A stretch of DNA of 49,943 nucleotides from JAIQET01 sp035542575 (GTDB lineage Bacteria; Acidobacteriota; Terriglobia; Terriglobales; Acidobacteriaceae): the NCBI GenBank assembly GCA_035542575.1, contig DATKLE010000040.1, positions 1 through 49,943 of the forward strand, written 5' to 3'. Below, one piece after another: positions 25,137 to 33,909 of this stretch. Position 1 is the stretch's first letter. The number at the start of each line of letters is the position of its first letter. The translations under genes were made by a program, and so were the position numbers. The notes beneath the pieces are model-generated. The model was not told the DNA's origin and did not search any database. It saw only the letters and a list, made by a program, of their open reading frames with translations.

Positions 25137-26432
25137 TTATGCGTTGACCCCCGCCAGAGCGAGCAGGGTAAGCAGGATGCGCTTCAGCCCGAGCTCGCGT
25201 CCGCCGCAGTCGAACCACTCCTGCAACGTGTGCGCTCCCCCGCCGATGCCGCCGCCGCCGATGGCAATGGCTTCGCGGCCCAGCGACAAGGGGATGTTGG
25301 CGTCGGTGGAGGCGCGCTGCACCTGGGCGGAGTTCCCCAGCTGCGCGTCCACGGCCCGAATCACCTGCAGGATGCGGGCGTTGGGATCCAGTTCGCCTGC
25401 CGGGCGATTGCCGATGGCGACGACTTCCGTGCTCAGTCCGAAAGGCCGCCGCTGCTGCAAAGGGGCCCGCGCTTCCGCGACCAGCGTTTCCTCCTCCATC
25501 GCGCGGTCCAGCGCCAGGCGCAGGGCGCTTTCCAACCGTTCCATCTCCGCCGTCGACGTGGAGCGGATATCCACCCGCATGCTGGCTGACTCCGGGATGG
25601 AGTTCACCGAAGTCCCCCCGCGGATCACGCCAATGTTGAAGGTGGTCTTGGGTGAGGAGGGCACCGGTGTCTGGCCAAAGCTGTGAATGGCACGGGCCAG
25701 CACGAGGATGGGATTGGGAGCGCCAAAATCGCTCCAGGAGTGTCCTCCGGGACCGCGCACAATGACTTCGAAGCGGCGGCTGCCCAGGGCCTCCGCCACA
25801 ATGGTGTCCGACCCGGCGCCATCCAGCACCACGCTGTAGAGAATCGACTCCCTCCAGCGAGGCGTAGAAAAAATGTGCCGCATACCGCGCAAATCACCCT
25901 CGCCTTCCTCACCGACATTTCCGATAAACAGAAGAGGCAGGGCATGACGAACCCGGACCGCCTGCAGCAGGGCCGCGATGGCCAGCATGGCGGTCACCCC
26001 CGCCGCATTGTCGGACACCCCCGGCCCATAGAGGCGTCCGCCTTGCTGGCGAATGTTCAGGGGTGTGCCCGCGGGAAAGACCGTGTCCAGGTGGGCGCTG
26101 AGGGCGACATACGTTTTTCCGAAACCGGGATGAATGCCGAAAACATTGCCCACGTCGTCACTGTGCACATTGTCCAGCCCCAGCTCGCGGAATTTCTCCG
26201 CCAGCCAGGTTGCACGGGCGGCTTCCGCAAAAGGGGGCGCCGCAATGCGCGCCAACTCCACTTGCCAATGGGCGAATTGCGCCTCCCGGGCGCGCAGCCA
26301 GGCAAACGCCGAGCGGACTTCCGCCAGCACCGCCAGCCGTGCCACCTCCTGTTGCACGTTGGGAAATACTTCCGACACTTCGGCACGCGGGCTCAAGGCC
26401 ATGGAAGTTAATTTCGTCATATTACAACGCAA
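25137..26432 (-). CDS. M20-family metallopeptidase (PepT-like)
   Basis: Zinc-dependent exopeptidase of 431 residues with no signal peptide, so cytoplasmic. The expected ligands and catalytic residues appear in order: SAHLDTVFP (His, Asp), GPGVSDNAAG (bridging Asp), GNVGEEGEGDL (catalytic Glu pair), a ligand Asp in VVLDGAGSD and the last His in GGGAHTLQEW. The dimerisation domain is about residues 200-320. I keep a TTG start because AAGGA lies five bases ahead of it. An ATG four codons downstream is the alternative. Stop and start of the adjacent amidohydrolase are four bases apart, which supports cotranscription in peptide or amide breakdown. Confidence 0.92.
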   Translation of the reverse strand: MRCNMTKLTSMALSPRAEVSEVFPNVQQEVARLAVLAEVRSAFAWLRAREAQFAHWQVELARIAAPPFAEAARATWLAEKFRELGLDNVHSDDVGNVFGIHPGFGKTYVALSAHLDTVFPAGTPLNIRQQGGRLYGPGVSDNAAGVTAMLAIAALLQAVRVRHALPLLFIGNVGEEGEGDLRGMRHIFSTPRWRESILYSVVLDGAGSDTIVAEALGSRRFEVIVRGPGGHSWSDFGAPNPILVLARAIHSFGQTPVPSSPKTTFNIGVIRGGTSVNSIPESASMRVDIRSTSTAEMERLESALRLALDRAMEEETLVAEARAPLQQRRPFGLSTEVVAIGNRPAGELDPNARILQVIRAVDAQLGNSAQVQRASTDANIPLSLGREAIAIGGGGIGGGAHTLQEWFDCGGRELGLKRILLTLLALAGVNA

Positions 26433-26564
26433 TGTAGTCCTTGGGGTTGGCTTTGACGGGAACCGCGGATTACGGGAGGGCGGTAACGATTACCCCGAGG
26501 TCAGGTGGCGGAAAGAGAGTTGCCCAATATGCCCGTAGAGAGGCAGCAGACTGGTCTCAGCCCG

Positions 26565-27815
26565 TCAGTCGGACGTGGCCCCCGCGGGCTGTACGCACTC
26601 CAGGATCTCGGCATGGCTCAGTGTGTGGTTGGATGCTTTGGCGCGCTTGTAGATGCGCTCCACCACATCGTCGGCCACGGGCAGGCCGTGGCGCTCCAAC
26701 CAAAACAGTACGTTCGACTTTCCGCTCATGGGACCGATGTCAATCACCTGCTCCAGACCGAACACGTGCGATGGCACGCCGGAATAGACGGTATTCGCCA
26801 GCTCGATATCGTTCTTCTTGTATGCTTTGATGACTGCCGCGGCATGCACTCCCGTAGCGGTGCGGAAAGCGTCTTCGCCCACCACCGGGTAGTTCGCCGG
26901 AATGGGCACTCCCGTGGCCCGCGACACCGCCTGACAGTAGTCTTTCAGCTTGGTCAGGTCCTGCTCGCCCCACGGGGGAATGCTCATCAACCTGAGATTG
27001 ACCAGCATCTGGTCCATCTGGGTATTGCCCACGCGTTCGCCGAGGCCCAGCGCGCAGGCGTGCACGCACTCCGCTCCTGCCACCAGCGCCGCCATGGAAT
27101 TCGCGATCGCCAGGCCGCGATCGCAGTGACCGTGCCAATCCACCCGGATTTTCTCCCCCGAAGGCTTCACCACCTCGTCCAGGATGAATCGCACTAAAGC
27201 GAAGGTGCCCATCGGCGTCGCGTGGCCAGCGGTGTCGCAGATCACGATTGCCCGCGCTCCGCAGTTGATGGCCGTCGAGTACAACCGCTTCACCATCTCC
27301 GGATCGCAGCGGGTCGTGTCCTCGGTCACGTACATCACCTCCAGGCCGAGGGACACGGCATATTTCACCGCGCTTTCCGTGGTCTGCAAGAGGAAGTCGT
27401 CGGTCCAGCCTTCGGTGTAGCGGCGGATGGGGCTCGAACCGAGAAAGGTGGCCGCCTCGATGTTCAGTCCGGCGCGCTGCACGATTTCAGCAATCGGCCG
27501 GATATCGTTCTGGTGGGTGCGGGCGGCGCAGTTGCCGCGAATTTTCATTTTGTGCCGCACGATCTCCCGCGCCAGGGCCTCGGTGTGCTCCACCGCGCGC
27601 GGGCCTGCTCCCGGCAATCCCAGATCGAGCGAGTTGATGCCCAGCGCCTCCATCAGATGCAGGATGTGGATCTTTTCTTCAATGGCGGGATCCCGCACCG
27701 AAGGCGACTGCAGCCCGTCTCGCAACGTCTCGTCGTTGAGCAGCACGTGCCCCGACGGCCGCAGCGATGCAGGGTGTATGCGGTTCCAGTCGTAGATGAG
27801 CTCAGAAGCTTTCAC
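26565..27815 (-). CDS. 2-isopropylmalate synthase-like DRE-TIM metallolyase
   Basis: A 416-residue cytoplasmic enzyme of the LeuA/homocitrate synthase/HMG-CoA lyase fold, which condenses or cleaves acyl-CoA and 2-oxo acids. The DRE-TIM signature LNDETLRDGLQSPSVRD is near the N-terminus, and the metal-binding HxH is in VDWHGHCDRGLAIAN. GNCAARTHQNDI and AGAECVHACALGLGERVGNT are typical of LeuA-like synthases. It lacks the C-terminal LeuA allosteric domain, so leucine feedback control is unlikely. Substrates are not decided: isopropylmalate, citramalate or homocitrate synthesis are all possible. The GTG at 27815 starts directly before the conserved region. A TTG at 27857 is open too, and neither has a strong ribosome-binding site. 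Confidence 0.85.
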   Translation of the reverse strand: MKASELIYDWNRIHPASLRPSGHVLLNDETLRDGLQSPSVRDPAIEEKIHILHLMEALGINSLDLGLPGAGPRAVEHTEALAREIVRHKMKIRGNCAARTHQNDIRPIAEIVQRAGLNIEAATFLGSSPIRRYTEGWTDDFLLQTTESAVKYAVSLGLEVMYVTEDTTRCDPEMVKRLYSTAINCGARAIVICDTAGHATPMGTFALVRFILDEVVKPSGEKIRVDWHGHCDRGLAIANSMAALVAGAECVHACALGLGERVGNTQMDQMLVNLRLMSIPPWGEQDLTKLKDYCQAVSRATGVPIPANYPVVGEDAFRTATGVHAAAVIKAYKKNDIELANTVYSGVPSHVFGLEQVIDIGPMSGKSNVLFWLERHGLPVADDVVERIYKRAKASNHTLSHAEILECVQPAGATSD

Positions 27816-27924
27816 AGTCCGTACGAGCAGATGTTTATCCCGCCCAATCGCGAGCAAAGCTGCCGGGATTTACTAGTCAGTAATGGCGCCCCACGCGCCG
27901 TCCCCCACATGTCCAGCCGACGCC

Positions 27925-28260
27925 CTACTTCTCCTTCGGCGGCACAGTCAATCCGAACACCGAAGTCCGCCCCTTTCCCGCCACGTTGATGCCGCGCACA
28001 TCCTCCGGGTTGGGCAGATACAGCGTCTTGCAGAACTCGCAACGATAGACTTCGGCGTTCGGCCCCCAGGCCTTCTCCACATCACCGCATGCCTTCTCCA
28101 CCGCGTCGCTCATGTAGTACCAGCGCTTCAGGTGACCGCCGCAGAACTTGCCCTTCTCGTCTTTCTCGTTGCAGGAGCGCTGTCCCACCTTCTTGATCTT
28201 CACTTTGTGATGGGGAAGCTGGGTCAGGGTCGGCATGGTGGCGCTTTCAGTTGTAGCCAA
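27925..28260 (-). CDS. Conserved zinc-ribbon-like protein, function unknown
   Basis: A 111-residue soluble protein with four conserved Cys in two pairs, RSCNEKDEKGKFCGGHLKRW and YRCEFCKTLYLPNPED, which looks like a zinc ribbon, separated by a helical middle (DAVEKACGDVEKAWG). No enzymatic motif is seen and I do not recognise a characterised family. The start is a TTG with GAGGA eight bases upstream. The first ATG is eight codons in. Same strand as the LeuA-like gene but separated from it by 109 bases. Confidence 0.7.
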   Translation of the reverse strand: MATTESATMPTLTQLPHHKVKIKKVGQRSCNEKDEKGKFCGGHLKRWYYMSDAVEKACGDVEKAWGPNAEVYRCEFCKTLYLPNPEDVRGINVAGKGRTSVFGLTVPPKEK

Positions 28261-28347
28261 TTCGATAGTCCTCGCCGCGGCGACGAATAGGCCGCCAGAG
28301 TCGGATTCAAACGCCTTATTTTACTCGAAGATTAGCAGGAACCTGGT

Positions 28348-28428
28348 TCAATTGGTGGGTCCGGAGAGCCAGTGCATGATGTTGAGCGCCAGCTGCCGGT
28401 TTGTCGCAGCCGGGGTACTCCATACCTA
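28348..28428 (-). pseudogene. Possible C-terminal remnant of a lost gene
   Basis: A short open stretch between two stop codons reads NRQLALNIMHWLSGPTN and stop. It resembles the closing helix of a larger exported protein domain (pattern N-x-x-[FL]-A-L-N-x-M-H-W-L), recalled from memory rather than searched. Nothing upstream continues the frame, because DinB ends at 28453. The rest of the 190-base gap (28261-28452) shows no gene. Confidence 0.25.
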
Positions 28429-28452
28429 GCCGGATTTCGCGGCCCACCGCGA

Positions 28453-28935
28453 TCAGTCGAATTCGCGTTTTGGCGCGGCCTGGTCCGGCCCCACCCGGCC
28501 TGCCGCGATGTCCGCCACAAAGTAGTTCTCCCCCCGCACGGGCGCGCCCGCCTGGCGGCGCAGCATGTTGATCTGGCCCACGTGATTCAGGGCGTCCGCG
28601 ATCGGTCCCTGAAACAACCTTTCGGCCGGCGCCCCGAGCGGCTGGCTGGAGGCCAGAAAATCGTCGAACGCCTTGAGCGCAGCAAAGAAGCGCTCGACCT
28701 CCAGATTCCAGGGCAGAGGCTCGGAGTTCTGCCACTTCTGCTGGCCCTTGGCAATCGACAATGCCCAATCCATCAGGTCGCCGATGTGCGCCAGGATCTG
28801 TCCCGGCGTTCTGGTTCCCTTGCCGGCCTGAAAATCCGCGAAGGTCGCGGGTGCATGGCGCACCGCCTTCCCGCCGCGGTAGGCCAGTGTGGCCAAAGTA
28901 TGGCGCAGCATCTCTCGACCGGGATCCTTGCTCAC
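28453..28935 (-). CDS. DinB/YfiT-like four-helix-bundle protein
   Basis: A 160-residue protein matching the DinB superfamily, a metal-dependent four-helix bundle found in many stress-linked or thiol-S-transferase-like proteins. Evidence is the helical pattern with three His at family positions: TPGQILAHIGDLMDWAL (ligand His in AHIGDL), and ADALNHVGQINMLRRQAG, which matches the ALxHxGQIxxLRR signature. GENYF follows as in typical members. The start is GTG (VSKDPGREML). The biochemical role is unknown. It lies 47 bases beyond an aldehyde dehydrogenase on the same strand and may be cotranscribed. Confidence 0.85.
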   Translation of the reverse strand: MSKDPGREMLRHTLATLAYRGGKAVRHAPATFADFQAGKGTRTPGQILAHIGDLMDWALSIAKGQQKWQNSEPLPWNLEVERFFAALKAFDDFLASSQPLGAPAERLFQGPIADALNHVGQINMLRRQAGAPVRGENYFVADIAAGRVGPDQAAPKREFD

Positions 28936-28982
28936 GATTTTCCTCCCCGCGCGGACGGTACTCGAAGGTTAAAACCTAGGGC

Positions 28983-30557
28983 CTACACCCTTCCCTTGCG
29001 CACATAGACGCCCGCAGAGCGCATGGCGCCGCGCACGCGACGTCCCAGCCCTCGCCCGAACTGCAGATCGAGGAAGCCTTCCATCTGCCGGACAAAAGCC
29101 GCGCCGTATCCGTACCACCAGATTTTCTTGATGCCCGGCAAACGGTCCGAGCCCAGATACTTAATCCGCACCATCTCTTCCAGGCCGAAGCGCCCATGGG
29201 TGCGTCCCATGCCGCTGGCTTTCACGCCGCCGTGCGGGGCTTCGCTGATGCCGAAGCAGGACACGGTATCGTTCACCATCACCGTGCCGGCGTGAATCCG
29301 CGCCGCCAGCGCCTCACCCCGGGCGCGGTCGCGTGTCCATACGCTGGCCGCCAGGCCATACTCAGAATCGTTGGCCAGGCGGACGGCTTCGTCGTCAGAG
29401 TCAACCGCCATCACCGGGAGCACTGGCCCGAACGTTTCCTCGCGCATGATGCGCATTTCGTGGGTGACGTCGGCCACCACCGTGGGCGCATAGAAGTTAG
29501 ACGTGCCTTGCCCCACTCGGGCACCACCGCAAAGCAGTCGGGCCCCGCGTGCAAGGGCGTCGTCCATCTGCGCTTCGACGTTGCGCACCTGGCGCTCATG
29601 GATCATGGGCCCGACATCGGTCTCGGCCTCCATCCCATCGCCGACCCGAAGTTGTTTGGCCTTGTTCACACAAGCTTCCAGGAAGGGTTCGTACAGGCTG
29701 CGGTGTACGTAACAGCGTTCCACCGACAGGCAAGCCTGCCCCGCATTCACGAACGCCCCCCAAACCGCCCCGCTGGATGCTACCTCGACGTCGGCATCGT
29801 CGAGCACCAGCATGGGATCCTTGCCGCCGAGCTCGAGCACCACGGGAAGCAGCCGCGCCGCCGCGGCTTGGGCAATGCGCTTCCCTGTCTGCACACTGCC
29901 GGTAAAGATCAGCTTGTCAATCTCGGAGTGGATCAGAGCCGCGCCCGTCGCGCCATCGCCCAGCACAACCTGAAAGATGTCCTTGGGAACACCTGCTGCA
30001 TGCATCATGGACGCCAGTTCGAGTGCCACCAGCGAGGTCAGTTCCGAGGGCTTCAGCACTACGGCGTTGCCGGCAACCAGAGCAGCCAGACTTTCGGTCG
30101 CGGGTATCGAGAAGGGATAATTCCACGGCGAGATAATCCCGATGACCCCGTAGGGCTCGCGCACGATGCGGCCCGCCTTGGTTTTCATCGCCAGGTTGCC
30201 GTGCGGGACTCCTTCGTCTCGCAGCAGACCATAGGCACTTTTCACCAGAAAACCGGCGGCATCCAGCACCACCAGCACTTCGGTCAGCAGGGCCTCGACG
30301 TAGGGCTTGCCCGCTTCCTGAGTAATGAGCCTGGCAATCTCGGATTTCTTCTCGTGCAGCAGATGCTGGAACCGGCGCAAGATGGCGACCCGCCTGGGAA
30401 TGCCGATCTCCTGCCATTGTCCCTGCCCGGCGCGTGCTCGGGCTACTGCGGCCTGAACCTCGCCGTCGTCGGCACACTCGATCTCGCGCAAAACCGTGCC
30501 GGTGGCGGGGTTGACGGAAACTACCTTGCGAACTGCGATTTGAACATCTGTGGCCAT
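28983..30557 (-). CDS. Aldehyde dehydrogenase with C-terminal extension
   Basis: A 524-residue NAD(P)-dependent ALDH. Motifs: GIISPWNYPFSIPATE, IFTGSVQTGKRIAQ, general base in LELGGKDP (Glu242), catalytic Cys in NAGQACLSVERC (Cys276), EETFGPVLPVM, and GVKASGMGRTHGRFGLEEM. Beyond the usual end there is an aromatic/basic tail of about 45 residues (IKKIWWYGYG, AAFVRQMEGFLDLQFGRGLG) that could associate with a membrane. Substrate uncertain: the medium/long-chain or succinic semialdehyde groups are plausible. The ATG at 30557 is chosen because the upstream frame is read from a palindromic repeat. No clear ribosome-binding site is visible. Confidence 0.92.
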   Translation of the reverse strand: MATDVQIAVRKVVSVNPATGTVLREIECADDGEVQAAVARARAGQGQWQEIGIPRRVAILRRFQHLLHEKKSEIARLITQEAGKPYVEALLTEVLVVLDAAGFLVKSAYGLLRDEGVPHGNLAMKTKAGRIVREPYGVIGIISPWNYPFSIPATESLAALVAGNAVVLKPSELTSLVALELASMMHAAGVPKDIFQVVLGDGATGAALIHSEIDKLIFTGSVQTGKRIAQAAAARLLPVVLELGGKDPMLVLDDADVEVASSGAVWGAFVNAGQACLSVERCYVHRSLYEPFLEACVNKAKQLRVGDGMEAETDVGPMIHERQVRNVEAQMDDALARGARLLCGGARVGQGTSNFYAPTVVADVTHEMRIMREETFGPVLPVMAVDSDDEAVRLANDSEYGLAASVWTRDRARGEALAARIHAGTVMVNDTVSCFGISEAPHGGVKASGMGRTHGRFGLEEMVRIKYLGSDRLPGIKKIWWYGYGAAFVRQMEGFLDLQFGRGLGRRVRGAMRSAGVYVRKGRV

Positions 30558-30573
30558 ATCTGTACAGAGTTTA

Positions 30574-30598
30574 CGCGGGCGGGGCCGCCCGCGCCACA
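30574..30598. repeat. 25-bp palindromic repeat (CGCGGGCG...CGCCCGCG + CCACA), copy 1
   Basis: Near-perfect palindrome cgcgggcg/ccgcccgcg followed by ccaca, lying between truA and the aldehyde dehydrogenase start. A second copy at 41137-41161 differs only in the four central bases. Confidence 0.8.
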
Positions 30599-30604
30599 CG
30601 GCAA

Positions 30605-31357
30605 CTAGTACTCCACGTTCACCAGATACAGTCCGGACGCCGGAGCGGTCGCCCCAGCGGCTGAGCGGTTCCGGGTTTGCAAAATCCGCGTGATCTCCAA
30701 AGGCTGTAAAGTGCCCTTTCCTACCAGCACGAACGTGCCCACCAGGTTGCGCACCATGTGGTGGAGAAATCCGCTGCCCCGGACGGTGTAGGCCAACTCC
30801 TCCCCGTCACGCTGCCAACCGGAAGAAAATATCCGCCGGACGTTGCTGACCTCTTCATCTTCCTTGCTGCGCTCCGGATCGACCGCCGCAAACGAGGTGA
30901 AATCATGTTCTCCCGCAACCAAAGTGGCCGCTGCCTGCATCGAAGGTTCGTCCAGAGGATACGGGTAGTGCCACACGTAGCGTGCCAGAAACGGCGGGCA
31001 GATGGCCCCGCGATACAGGCGATAGCGATAAGTTTTTGCCCGCGCCGATCTGCGGGCATGAAAATCCGCGCGGACCTCGCCCGCCTCGAGCACCCGAATG
31101 GCAGCCGGCAGAATGTCATTCAGGGCCTTGCCCAAGTTATCCGCCGGGATTGGTGACTCTGTGGTGAAGGTGGCCACTTGCGCGAGCGCATGCACGCCGG
31201 CATCGGTGCGGCCTGAGCCCTGGGGCAAGACCTTTTCGCCCGTCACTCGTCCAATAGCCGAGGCCAGGGTGCCCTGGATGGTGGCGGCTTCCGGCTGCAC
31301 CTGCCAACCGGAGAATTCCGAGCCATCATACGCCAGGACCAATTTGATGTTTCGCAT
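30605..31357 (-). CDS. truA: tRNA pseudouridine(38-40) synthase TruA
   Basis: Cytoplasmic enzyme converting uridines 38-40 in tRNA anticodon stems to pseudouridine. The 250-residue product has the family start LVLAYDGSEFSGWQVQP, the catalytic Asp in GSGRTDAGVHALAQ (Asp52), RSARAKTYRYRLY and the C-terminal VRGSGFLHHMVRNLVGT. Length is normal. ATG 31357 opens the conserved start directly. The stop is seven bases from a palindromic repeat, and an aldehyde dehydrogenase follows on the same strand. Confidence 0.97.
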   Translation of the reverse strand: MRNIKLVLAYDGSEFSGWQVQPEAATIQGTLASAIGRVTGEKVLPQGSGRTDAGVHALAQVATFTTESPIPADNLGKALNDILPAAIRVLEAGEVRADFHARRSARAKTYRYRLYRGAICPPFLARYVWHYPYPLDEPSMQAAATLVAGEHDFTSFAAVDPERSKEDEEVSNVRRIFSSGWQRDGEELAYTVRGSGFLHHMVRNLVGTFVLVGKGTLQPLEITRILQTRNRSAAGATAPASGLYLVNVEY

Positions 31358-31470
31358 GCCGATTCCTTCGAGTCCTCAACCCGCCGCCGCTCATCTAAAT
31401 GGTTTGCAATCTTTACAAACTTTTACCCTCGGCGCTGCCCGCCGTCGCAGAAAGCAAGCGGCGTGTCAGC

Positions 31471-31476
31471 TATACT
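31471..31476 (+). promoter_or_regulatory. Candidate -10 box for the TolC-family gene
   Basis: TATACT in the 282-base gap between divergent truA and the TolC-family gene, about 165 bases before its ATG. No convincing -35 is seen. The rest of the gap shows no gene. A near-palindrome (tttgcaatctttacaaa) lies near 31402-31421 and could serve either direction. Confidence 0.3.
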
Positions 31477-31639
31477 ATTGCACTTCCCGTATTGCGCAGG
31501 TCGGATGAGCCGTGGTTCGGCCGCGTGCGCGCCAGAAAAGTGAAACCTGCTGCGGGCCGCGTGCGTACCACATGGGTGACCCCGCAGCGATTGCAGTCTT
31601 TTTGACCGAGAACAGCCCTTATCGCATGGAGATGAGCGA

Positions 31640-33730
31640 ATGTCTTTGCCTCGTTTGAAGTGCTTTGCCCGTTTCATGGACCTGGTTGTGCTGGCGGGCG
31701 CTCTGTGTATCACCGGATGGGCACAAACCTCCGCGCAGCCCCCGCTGGCCCCGGCGCCGCAGGCCCAGACGCAAAAGACGTCCTATCCGTTCAGCGACTA
31801 CTCCAAGCCGCGGACCCATTTCCCCAATCCCGTTGCGCCCTATTCTCCACGTACGGTTTCGCCGCCCAACCTGGCCAATACGGCGCGCATTGACCAGCTC
31901 ATGCGTGACGGAAAGTTGTACGTCTCGCTGGACGACGCCATCGCGCTGGCTCTGGAGAATAACCTGGACATCGCGATTGCGCGCTACAACCTGCCGATTG
32001 CCGACACCGACATCCTGCTCTCCAAAGCCGGCCAATCCATCCGCGGCGTCAACACGGGCGTCGTGCAGGGCACGCCCGGGGGCGGTGTGGGCGGCATCGG
32101 TGGGACCACGACGACGGGTTCCCAGGGAGGAGGCGCGGGCGGAACCACGGCTGGCGCGGGTGGGGCCGGCACCGGAAGCGCGGGACTGGTAACCTCCACG
32201 GTGGGTTCGGGAGCCACCATTCCCTCTTTCGATCCCATACTCAGCGGCACCCTGCAGATTGATCATGCCAATTCACCCTCCGCGAGCGCATTCGCCGGCG
32301 TGCCTGTGATCCAGCAGAATACCGGCACAGTGAATTTCGCTTATAACCAGGGCTTCCATTGGGGCATGAACCTGAATGTTGCCTTCAATAACAATCGGGT
32401 GACCACGAACCAACCCTTCACCACACTGAGTCCGACCATCAACTCCAACTTCCGGGCTACTATCAGCCAGCCGTTATTGCAGGGGTTGGGATTCGCGTCC
32501 AACACTCGCTTCATCCGCATTGCCAAGAACAACCGCGAGATTTCCGATGTCGCCTTCCGCTTACAGGTCATCACCAGCGTGGGCCAGATCGAGAACATCT
32601 ACTGGGACCTGGTCAGCGCCTACGAGAACGTGAAGGTGCAGCAGGATTCACTCGCCCTCGCCCAAAAAACGTTGGACGACAACAAGAAACAGGTCCAGAT
32701 CGGCACTCTTGCCCCCATTGAAGTAGTGCGGGCCCAAAGTGTTGTGGCCACCGACCAGCAGGCTTTGATCGTGGCTCAGACGAACCTGCAGTTGCAGCAA
32801 TTGCTTATCAAGAACGCACTCAGCCGCACTTTGGTGGATCCCGTACTGGCCGAGGCTGAAGTCATCCCCACGTCGACGATGGTCATTCCCTCGAATGAGC
32901 CCGTCGAGCCGATCCAAGACTTGATCAATGACGCCCTGAACCATCGCGCCGAGCTCGCCGAGTCCCGCATTGACCTCACCAACCGGGACTTGACCAACAA
33001 GACCACCAAGAACGCCCTGCTGCCCAGCCTCAGCCTGTTCGCCTATTACGGAGGGACCGGCCTGGGCGGCAGCCTCAATCCCCAGGCCCGGGTCTGCACC
33101 TCACCCGACCAGCAGTTCTGTATCCAGCCCTCCGATATTCCGCCCCGCATAAGCTATGGGGGAACGGTCGGACAGCTCTTCGACTCCAGCGCCCCCGACA
33201 AGGGCATCGGCTTGCAGTTAAACATTCCGCTTCGCAACCGCGCCGCGCAAGCCACCCAGGTGCGCGCCGAGCTGGAATACCGCCAGGCCCAGATGCGCCT
33301 GCAGCAACTGGAGAACCAAGTGCGCATTGAGGTCCGCAACGCGAGTTTCTCCGTGCAGCAGAACCGGGCCAGTGTGGAAGCAGCCCAGGCGGCGGTCGAA
33401 CTGGCCAAGCAGTCGCTGGACGCGGAGCAGAAGAAATACGCTCTGGGCGCGTCCACCACGACGCTCGTGCTGCAAGCGCAGCGCGATCTGACTCAGGCAC
33501 AATCAAACCTGGTCAACGCTAAGGCCGCTTACGAAAAATCGCGTGTGGAACTGGACCGCACTACCGGCCTCACCCTTACCCACAACGGCATCCTGCTGAA
33601 CGATGCCATCAGCGGCCAGGTCACGCAGATGCCCAACGTGCCCTACGCGGCCCCACGGCAGGAGGTGCAGCCCCAGACCGCGCCCAATCCGCCGCAGCCG
33701 CCCCAGGCGGACCAGCCGGAGACTAACTAG
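31640..33730 (+). CDS. TolC-family outer-membrane protein with Gly-rich insertion
   Basis: A 696-residue outer-membrane efflux or secretion channel with a signal peptide (cut near GWAQT). A Pro-rich segment (residues about 33-80) precedes the first TolC helix (YVSLDDAIALALENNLDIAI). Residues about 144-188 are a Gly/Thr/Ala tract, probably a surface or periplasmic loop. The second structural repeat carries AELAESRIDLTNRDL, and the C-terminal helices are VEAAQAAVELAKQSLDAEQK and LVLQAQRDLTQAQSNLVNAK. The extreme C-terminus is again Pro/Gln-rich. No pump or adaptor is adjacent, so its partners are encoded elsewhere. An AT-poor leader of about 160 bases precedes it, and a strong terminator follows. 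Confidence 0.92.
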   Translation: MSLPRLKCFARFMDLVVLAGALCITGWAQTSAQPPLAPAPQAQTQKTSYPFSDYSKPRTHFPNPVAPYSPRTVSPPNLANTARIDQLMRDGKLYVSLDDAIALALENNLDIAIARYNLPIADTDILLSKAGQSIRGVNTGVVQGTPGGGVGGIGGTTTTGSQGGGAGGTTAGAGGAGTGSAGLVTSTVGSGATIPSFDPILSGTLQIDHANSPSASAFAGVPVIQQNTGTVNFAYNQGFHWGMNLNVAFNNNRVTTNQPFTTLSPTINSNFRATISQPLLQGLGFASNTRFIRIAKNNREISDVAFRLQVITSVGQIENIYWDLVSAYENVKVQQDSLALAQKTLDDNKKQVQIGTLAPIEVVRAQSVVATDQQALIVAQTNLQLQQLLIKNALSRTLVDPVLAEAEVIPTSTMVIPSNEPVEPIQDLINDALNHRAELAESRIDLTNRDLTNKTTKNALLPSLSLFAYYGGTGLGGSLNPQARVCTSPDQQFCIQPSDIPPRISYGGTVGQLFDSSAPDKGIGLQLNIPLRNRAAQATQVRAELEYRQAQMRLQQLENQVRIEVRNASFSVQQNRASVEAAQAAVELAKQSLDAEQKKYALGASTTTLVLQAQRDLTQAQSNLVNAKAAYEKSRVELDRTTGLTLTHNGILLNDAISGQVTQMPNVPYAAPRQEVQPQTAPNPPQPPQADQPETN

Positions 33731-33750
33731 CCTTGGTTCACTTACAATTT

Positions 33751-33794
33751 GCCCTGCTGCTCTTTTCCGGACAGCAGGGCTCTTGTTGCTTTTG
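33751..33794 (+). terminator. Rho-independent terminator after the TolC-family gene
   Basis: Stem GCCCTGCTG/CAGCAGGGC (33751-33759 with 33772-33780) around a 12-base loop, followed by the T-rich tail tcttgttgctttt. It ends transcription 20 bases beyond the stop and insulates the cys operon. Confidence 0.88.
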
Positions 33795-33909
33795 AAGCTG
33801 CGCGCGCACGGATAGAATCGAAGTCATAAGGCGTTTCAAAGCGATTTCGCAGAGGATTCGCTGACAACTGACGCGCGCCAATTGACGAACAAGACTTAAG
33901 GAGCAACCC

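Noticed and set aside
29196..30608. 470-codon plus-strand frame opposite the second aldehyde dehydrogenase
   Set aside because: Antisense of a gene with full catalytic motifs. The predicted protein is featureless.
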